Shown: one piece after another, positions 29,101 through 38,100 of the stretch
Position numbering within the stretch: position 1 is the first letter of the stretch
Layout of the letters: every line of letters starts with the position of its first letter
Source of the DNA: an uncultured Mediterraneibacter sp.
GTDB lineage: Bacteria > Bacillota > Clostridia > Lachnospirales > Lachnospiraceae
DNA length: 55,444 nucleotides
Direction of reading: 5' to 3'
NCBI GenBank assembly: GCA_944376695.1
Contig: CALWDM010000008.1
Coordinates: 1 to 55,444 of the forward strand
Position numbers and translations under genes: made by a program
Notes under the pieces: generated by a model
Databases searched by the model: none
What the model saw: only the letters and a program-made list of their open reading frames with translations
Told to the model about the DNA's origin: nothing

Positions 29101-32100
29101 GTAATACAGCCCCCACTTACTGTCTCTTAAAGCCCCCGTTCCGGTCCTGTAATCATCCGGTTTCGGAAGGATATCCACCATGGAGATTCCTGTCATCGCA
29201 TTGTTGGACGATGTGTTAGTCACTGTCAGGCGATAGCGCATCCACCCGCGATTGCTTACCGTGGAGAGCTGGTCAGATGTGAATCCAGTATCCTGGTTCC
29301 GGTCTCCGTAGCCGCTCTTGACAAGGGCGAGATCCGTGGATGTCGTCCAGTTTGCATTTGCAGCAGCAGAGATATAACCATAGTTTTCCCTGCCGGATTC
29401 TTCCAGGATCTTCCTGAAGGTATCTCTTCTGGTTTCCTCCATTGACGTGAGCACATTGTCCATGCTCTCTGCCCAGTCTCCGTTCTCATTTCTGAATGAC
29501 GCTGCCTGCGGGTTCCCATCGCTCTGGGCTCCGCGTATCTCGCTGCCCGCAAGGACGTAGTTCTGGATACTTGTGCCGTAGCCCGCGGCTGCTTCTCCTA
29601 CCTCCACCGTTATTTTAATGGTCACATACTCGCCTGGCTTCAGGAAGCCGTCCAGGTTCACGTACACTGCCGTTTCCCCGTCTGCCCTTCCGCTCGATGA
29701 GCTGCTGAAAGCCAGAGTCTTGGAATCCGTCTCGATCACTTTTTCCGAGCCGCTCACCCAGGTCGTTCCCTGCGGGAGCAGGTCCACGATGAACGGATCT
29801 TCCATGGCAGCGGCCGCATCTTCTTCATTCTTAAGCGTGATGCTGTATGTCATATTGCTGTTGAGTGCCACACTCTGCTGGTCAGCCGTCTTCTCTACTG
29901 TGACGACTGCCGCGTCCTGCTGGCTGAATTCCACATCTGCCGCCGCGTTGTCCGGGATTGATTTCTGAACTTCCCGGGTGCCGTCTGTTTTCCACGGCGT
30001 GTATTTCACTTCCGCGGATACGCTGTTGCGGATCCGGTCGATGGACTGTACGTCCTCGCCGCCTGCCTGCTGGTCTGCTCTTACCTTTACTGTGATATCT
30101 CCAGGCGTAAAGTCTGTTCCGAGATCATAACCTGTTCCGGCTAAAGCATCGGCATGATAGCTGACCGTAAAGGTTTTTGCCTTTGCATTCTCTATCTCCG
30201 GCGCTGCTTCCGCCAGTGTAAAGGTCTGTGCGGATACGCTGACATCCTTTTCCACTGTTCCAAGCGGATTTCCGTCAAATCCGCAGAAGGTGACTTCCGC
30301 CGTGATCGGCGCTGTCCCTTCCGCCAGATAACCGGACACATCATGCTCAGCCTGTCCGACGACTACCTCGTTGATGGAATATTTTTCATCCAGATAGCTT
30401 TCCTCCATCGGAATATCCGTATTGTCTGTCCCGTGGTATGCGGTCAGTCCTGTATCCGTAAGTGTAAAGGAATCCAGCGGATATGTATTCCCCACGGTGG
30501 GCCGGATCGTGTATTCCAGATCTGCTCCCTGGGTAAAGAGACTTTTCTGTGTCTGCTCCTTCACTGTCTTCGCGAGATCCAGAGTCACTTTTCCTTCGAT
30601 GTTCCTGAGCGTGACAACAGTCTTCCCTGTCGCACCTGCCGGGATCGTCACTTTCCTGTACCATTCCACATTCCTGTTATCCCTGATCTGGGATACGCTG
30701 GAATCAGTCTCAACTACCAGATAAGTCTTCCCTGCCAGGAACTTTGCCCCCATCTCCGTCCATGTGCTGCTATTTGCATAATTATAATATTCTGTCTTAC
30801 CCTCTTCATTCTCAGATGATCCAGGCTGCTCCACCCATATATCATTCAGGACCGGTGTTCCTTCTGTCAGCAGAGCCTCAACAAACTCATCTGTCACAAC
30901 CGCGTCTTCCCCGATCTCATACACAGATACCGTCGCTGTTGGCTGTGTCTCTGCATACGGATCCAGCGCATCCTGCTTGCGGATCTCCATCTCTACGTAC
31001 GGGATGTTGTATGCATTGTATTGATACTCAGTTCCTGCCGTCAGAGGCTGTCCGTCATTGATCAAATGGAGAGTCACTGTCTGCCCGTTGACCACGGCAG
31101 TTTCTGTTGCCGCAGCTTCAGCATCCTCAGCTGCTCCCTCAGCCCAGATCCCCTGGAGCCCCTTATATCCTTCCGGCGCCGCAGGCTCTGCAACTGCATA
31201 AGTCCTGCCGCCCACGACGGTAAAGCGGACTTTTCCGTCCTTGTCTGTGATCCCGCCCGCGCTTTCGATCCAGCTTCCACCGCTCTTTTCGTAGAGCCTC
31301 AGAGTAACACCGCTCATGACGTCATCCTCTGTCGGATTTCCTTCCCTGACGTTTCCGTATTTTACAAGGTCAACATAAGCGCCTCTGTAGTTCGGGAAGA
31401 TGTAGTTTTCAAGCATTGTTGCATTGTCTTTCGCCCACTCTTCCTGCCATTCCGAAGCTGTGATCTTCTGCCCCGGAACAAGCTCCGCCTTTATAGAAAG
31501 GGCTTCCTCCTTCGGATAACCTTCCGGCGCGGTCTTTTCAAAGATGTAGAATGTATGCGCCTCTGTGCCTTCCAGCGGGATCCGCGCGGTGTAAACACCG
31601 TCTTTCCCGCTGAAAGTGATGCCGCTGATCGGTTCATCCTTATCCGGATCTGGCACTCCGCCCGTTCCGTCATAAATATTGAAGTCCGCGCCCGACAGAG
31701 CGGAGCCGTCTTCTCCGTCCACTTTGCGGATCGACAGCTCTGCACAGAGGTATGTATTCTCCGCTGTGACCGTCAGATCGTCATCCGTATCCGGGACCTC
31801 GATCTCATAATATCCTTCACCGTCAGCCGGCATCGGGATTTCCTGCCCGTCCTTCATGGCGGTCAGCTGATATCCTGCCGGTATGTCTGTCTCTCGCAGA
31901 TAATAGATCCCGCCCTGGCTCAGTCCGGTAAATTCAACGCTTCCGTCCGCACCGTCCGTACATGTAACGGTATCCTTTTTGATCTCTTTTTTGTCTTTAT
32001 CATACAACCGGAACGTAAACTTACTGCTTCCGGTCACTGTCAGGTCTCCCGCAAGAATGTCTTTTATGACTGTCAGCTTCACCTGCTTCGCATCCGCAAA

Positions 32101-35100
32101 GGTAAGGGTCTCTTCTCCATACTCCGGATCCGTATTTTTAATTACTGGTGTATCTCCTACCATCACGGTACCGATAGCCATGCTGCCGGTCAAAGCCACA
32201 TACCTCGGAGCTGTATCCGTGATATCATACCCTTCCGGGGCAGCTGCTTCGGTGATCTTGTAGACGCCCGGTTTCCGGCCTGTCAGGATGACCTGCCCGT
32301 TACCATCTGTAACCGCCGCATCATCAACCAGATCCCAGCCGCTGTCAGTCAGTGTCACATCACCGCTGAACACCGGGAATCTCTGGTATTCGATCTTAAA
32401 TTTGGCGCCCTCCAGTTCCTCCCCGGTATCCTTATCGACCTTCGTGATCGCAAGAGCCTGTGTCTCAGGGTTCTGTACCGTAAGAGTCATACCTTCAGAG
32501 ATCTTTATGCCGTAGTCGTTAATGTCTGCCTTGTCAGTGACAGTCACACTGTAGCTGCCATCCTCATTCCGGATCTGTTGTGTCTTATATCCGAAGAAGA
32601 TGCCGTCTCCATTTACCAGATCATTTAAGTTTCCATAATCTGTCTGATAATTACTGTTATCGTAAGTTTCTTTAAAGTACTCTTTCAGGTACTCATTCGT
32701 ATGTCCGTCTGCCGCTGACTCTGTCAGTTTGTAAGTCCCGTTTCCGATCCCGGTCAGGTGTGCCTTACCGTCGGTTCCTGTCTTCGCAGAACTGTTTCCT
32801 GACTGGCCTGTAAGAGTGAACGTCACGCCTGAAAGCGCGTCCTCTTCCATCCCCTTTTTCATGATATCCAGGGTCAGCTTCTTCGGGTTGTACATGCTGA
32901 TATCCACATTGTCCGCGGTCACGTCAAAATAGTATGCCGCCTGGCTGTGGGCAGCATCGCCCGTATAATCTGAGCCATTCCCCTGGCTTTCCAGATCGTA
33001 GATGTTTTCATACTCTGCATGCGGGGTCACTTCCACGATCCTGTACTGGCCGATGTCAAGTCCTCTCGGGAATGCAAAATATCCATTCCCGTCCGTCTTA
33101 AAGAGACCGTCCGCCTTCGGCCCGTCGTATGTACTGTATGCATATGTGGTCCATTTGCCGTCCACCAGGCGTTCCAGGCGCATAGTCACATTCGCCAGCG
33201 GTACCCGGTCATCCTGTACTCCTCTGGAATAGTACGCGTCCAGTTCTTCGGAAGTCATTCCCAGATTTGCGCCTTCTACCGGCTCGTACCCATATTTTGT
33301 CACTGTGACGGCGAAATGATCCACCGGCCAGTTCACCAGGCGGTACTGCTGCCGGGATGCTTCCTCCGGCGCGTTTGTAACAGTGATCGGATCATAACCG
33401 CCTTTTTCGTTCTCCCCGGTCGCATAGAGTCCCCAGACGATACCCTCCTGATCCTCTGCCAGTTTTACCTCTTCTTCTTTATCTTTTACATAGAATACAT
33501 CGTTGAACGACTCTGTCGTTTTGGTCTTTCCTTCTTCTTCTGCTGCTTCATAGCGGAAGAACATATACATATAATACGTTGTTCCGGATCTCGTATATCC
33601 GTCCGGCGCGTCTGTCTCCACCAGCGCCGCCCGGGCGTAGCTGTTGCCGTCTTCATCTGTCTGGAAGATGCGTTCATACATAGCTTCATCTTCCACATAG
33701 TTTGAGGTCAGCGCTGTCCATGAGAACGCCCTGGAAGAAGCCAGAGCGCTGACAGGCGCTGGCGCCGATGTTGTTCCGTCCGGCGCGCTCAGGTCATTGT
33801 CAAGACCTGTGGTCAGCGTATCGATCTTTTCCACGAGGGTTCCGTCCTCTGCCGCCAGATACAGGTCAAAAGACGCATTGCCCAGCGGAGTATATGTATG
33901 GACTTTTTCTCCATCTTTTGTGCAGCTTCCCGCCCACTTTGCGATCCTCACTGTGGAGAAACGCTCGCCTTCTCCGCCGTACGAAGGATCGTTTTGAACG
34001 GAAACCTCTGTCAGCACATTATCCTTATATTCCGCATAATTCGTACAGGCTGCGTCTTCATATGTGCTGGCATTTGTATAGGACGTACCGCTGCGTCTTA
34101 TCAGTGTGATCGCGTTCTCAGGCTTAAGTTTGCCGCCGATCCCCGGGGTTATCTCCACAAGCCAGTACACTACATTGTCGGCAGATTTTAAGATGTCCGT
34201 TGCAAAATATCCGTCCTGCCGGATTCCATCGGCGTTATAAAGCGTACCGCTCGTGTAGCTGCCGACCAGAGTCGTATCGGGATCACTGCTGTCAAATGCA
34301 AGCGCTGTTCCGTCATCCGGGCCCACGATCTGCCGGTACAGTTCGAACTCCGCATTATTGAGTTCACGCCGTTGACCTTCGTCTTCTTTTCCATCTGCCC
34401 CTATCGCAAATTTCTCAACCCTGAGCTGAGTCCAGTTCTCCACATTGGTCAGCCTGCCTGTCTGTTCCGACTCCGGCTTGTTCTCGTCCGTGTTAGCGGA
34501 TTTTGTCACGATATTGTACTTATTGATATCCGCTTTCGGGATCGTTGCAGGGCACGCGCCATCCGCTGTTTTCTGCAGATATTCTTTTTTACTGGCCGGT
34601 TCCAGATACTGATACGCCTCGTCAGCAGGGATGGACACCTCCACTGCCACATACTCATCCTTCTGTGCCAGTCCGGTGAACACCACTTCTCCGACAGAGT
34701 TTGTTGTCTGGATGCCTTCAAACACATATTCCTCCCCGTCCAGGCGGTACAGCGCGATCTCTGTGCCGGGCAGGAGATATTCTTTGTGTGTAAACTGATT
34801 CTCCCAGATATTGTAGAAAACCTTGCTGACACGCAGGGAAGTCTCCGGCTGGTTGATGATCTCCAGGTTATTGCCTTCGGTGTCTGTCGTCACCTGCCCG
34901 CCCGGGGAAAGCCGGACTTCCAATTCGTCTTCACTTGCCGTATATCCGTTGGGAGCGGTTGTCTCCTTGATGATATATGTGATCTTCTCTCCGTTTTCAT
35001 CATAGATTGGAAGCTCTTTAAATAACACATCTCCCGTGTCCTTCATGCTTACTGCTGTCTGTACAGGAGCAGACTCTCCCTCCCGATAAATGGAGATCAC

Positions 35101-38100
35101 CGCACCCGGAAGGGCTGCTTTTTTTCCTCCCAATGTCATCCTGTATTTTTTGACAAGCACTTCGCCCGTATCGGAATAATTTACGATCGTGCCAAGCTCC
35201 CTGACTTCCTCCTGATCTTCCACTGTATAAGGCCCGAAATAATAGGAACCGTCTGCGTATACGTGGTCATAATCCTCATACAGCTCCTCATATCCGGACG
35301 GATCCAGGACTCCTGCCGGCGCTGTTTCTTTGAGATAATACTCGCCTGCCGGGAGCTGGAGCTGGCTTCCTGAGCTCAGCTTCAGCGGCTGTCCGTCATA
35401 GCCCTGTACCGGCGTAAATGTCCCGCCTTCTTCTGCATAAACTTCAAAGGCCACTCCTGATGTTACAGTTTCCTTACCGTCTGATGTTTTGATTTTTTTC
35501 TCGATAGTGATCTTCGGATCCGGACGGTTTTTCAGCGTTACAGCCTGTGTTTCTGTATCGGTATCGACTGTTTTGATCCCTTCCAGGTTGATGATCAGGG
35601 CATCTGCATCTGTGACATTCTCATATCCCTGAGGGGTCACAGACTCTTCCACTAGATACTTTTTCCCGGGATCCAGTTTTGTAAAAGCTCCTGCAGACGG
35701 TATCTCGGTGCTGTCAATGACCACATCGCCCTTATGTCCGGCTGCGTCCTCGTCATATTCATAAATCGCATATTGCGCGCCTTCTTCGAAGTTGCCGGTG
35801 TAAGAGTTTACCTTCTTAACGGCAACCGGGACTTTCTGTTCCACATTATCAATGGTGATGGACTGCTGAAGCTGGATGTCATCGCCTTCTGTAAAATTGA
35901 ACGGCCCGTACGCGGTGAGCTCCTGTTCTCCCACTTTGATGGTCGTTTTCTTCGCACGGTTTGTTCCTTCAAATCCTTCTGTTTTCCCTGAGAGGGCATA
36001 CCCGCCTGCCGTAGAAGTCTCCACAAGATAATAATATCTCGGCGTCTCACCTGTAGTGCGGGGCAGATCTGTGATAGAGACTGTTTCCCCGGCTGCGACA
36101 GTATAGGAGTCCGTATTAAATTTCTCATACTCATGGCTGTCTTTTCCTTCTTTGTAATACAGGTCAAAGGATGCGGTAAGGTCAGCCGAACTGCTGACAG
36201 CCATCTTGCCGGAGTCTGCATTCCAGAACTGCTTTGTCAGATCAATGCTTCCGTTCCGCCAGTTCTCCATCTCGATCAGAACCGCCTCATTTGATTCGTT
36301 TCCTATATCATCTTCCAGAGTAAACGTGTCTGAGTAAAGGTACCTGTTCCCGGACGCATCCGTCGCTGTCTCGCCGGCCCCGTGCCATCCCTCAGGCAGT
36401 TTCTCTGCAAAGCGGTAGGTATAGACATTTCCGTTCTCGTCATATGCCGGAAGGATTCTTGTGATTGTTCCGTCCTGTCCCAGACTTATGTCAGACTCTA
36501 CAGTCTCTATGGACTCCGGGTTATCCCAGCTTCCCCCGGAAGTTATTCTCTGCAAGGTAAAACACTTTGCAAAAAGTCCAAAATTTGACTGATCTACATC
36601 CACTGACTCTCCCGTATCAACGTCAAGCACCTTTTTCTGGAGTCTGATATTTGCATTGTTGTAAAGATTCACACTTTTCACTGACTCTTTCGCCTTTTCG
36701 GCTGTCAGGTTGATTGTGTAAATCTCATCATCCCTGATATATCCGTTGGGAGCTTCTATCTCTTTTACATAATAGGTGCCGTAAGGAAGGCGGCCAAATG
36801 TCAGATTTCCCTGATTGTCCGTTTTATCATGCGTGATCAGATCTGTACACTGTTCATCACGATACAGGCCGAAATCGGCTCCCTCCAGGTCGCTTTCCAC
36901 ACCATTTACTTTTCCTTTTTTGTCAATGCTGATGCTCCCCAGAGTCTCTCTGTTGTAAAAATCAGCTGTCCCGCTGCCTTCTTCCGCGATAGTGACTTCC
37001 TTATCCTCTGCATTCTTATCTGAACTCTCATCAGCAGTCACCTTCACCGTACTGGACGGAAGAGGCCTCTCCTCTGGTGCCAGCTCTGATACCAAATATG
37101 TCCCGGCATCCAGATATACCTCGATCGCCCCGTCCTTCCACACGGAATCTGCCCCTGACGTATCCGCCGGGTCGATGGTCACAAGACCGTCTGCAACGCT
37201 CAGAGGGGTATAAGTACCATCGGAATTCTTCTTATATAGTGTGGGCGCGGTTCCGTTTTTGTCGGTCACTTTGAATGTGACCGGTCCGCTGACCGGATCG
37301 CCTGCCGGGAAATTCTCCGCGGTATAGAGGCTGGACGTCCCATTCGCATAGTTCACGATATATTTACTGATCGTAAGCTTTGCAGGCGGTATCACCTCGT
37401 TCACTTCCTGAGATGCTTCTGAATGGCTTGTTTTAACCTCGTCGATCCCTTTCAGGCGATAAGAGATATCCGCGCTGTTGTTTACTGTCAGCGCACTCTG
37501 ATCCGCATCGCTGTATTTAGCGATAAATCTTTCCGCAGGATATTCCACATCCACGGTATATGTGGAATAATACGGCGCGTCTTCATCAACGCCGCTCACA
37601 TCGTGACTGCCGCATGTCTCCATCGGAAGCGCATAAGTCCCGTCAGAGGATGCCGGAACCACTTCCCCGTCCGCTGTTTTCACTGTGATCTTTGTATAAT
37701 CGACCGGACTTCCCTGCCGGTCATTGACTGTCGGAACTTCCGTAAGCGACACGTCCCCGTCAAAGGGCACACGCCCCGGCCTTCCGTATGTCTGCTGATT
37801 CGTCACGATCTGTCCGTCCGTACCCTTCAGGCCGACGGCCAGGTTATAGTGGACTGTCACAGCCGACCTGTCCTCTGATACAGTAAATCCATCGGCTGTC
37901 TTCCGGACCAGCCACTCATCCTCCGTGGCTGATGTCACGACCGGCGCTTCACTTTCTGCAGCGACCTGCTTTGTAACATTCTTCAGATCATCCGGCCAGT
38001 CCTCCTCTGCTCCATTAATGTCAAACTTCGTCTCGATCTTCAGGAAGTCCCCAGTCTCCCCAAAGTTAAATACATGGTTTGCCTCCAGCTTTCCGTTATC

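Noticed and set aside
31021-32628. A 535-codon plus-strand frame inside the giant gene
   Set aside because: It is antisense to clear Cna-B-type modules, rich in Cys, His and Arg as antisense frames are, with no ribosome binding site.
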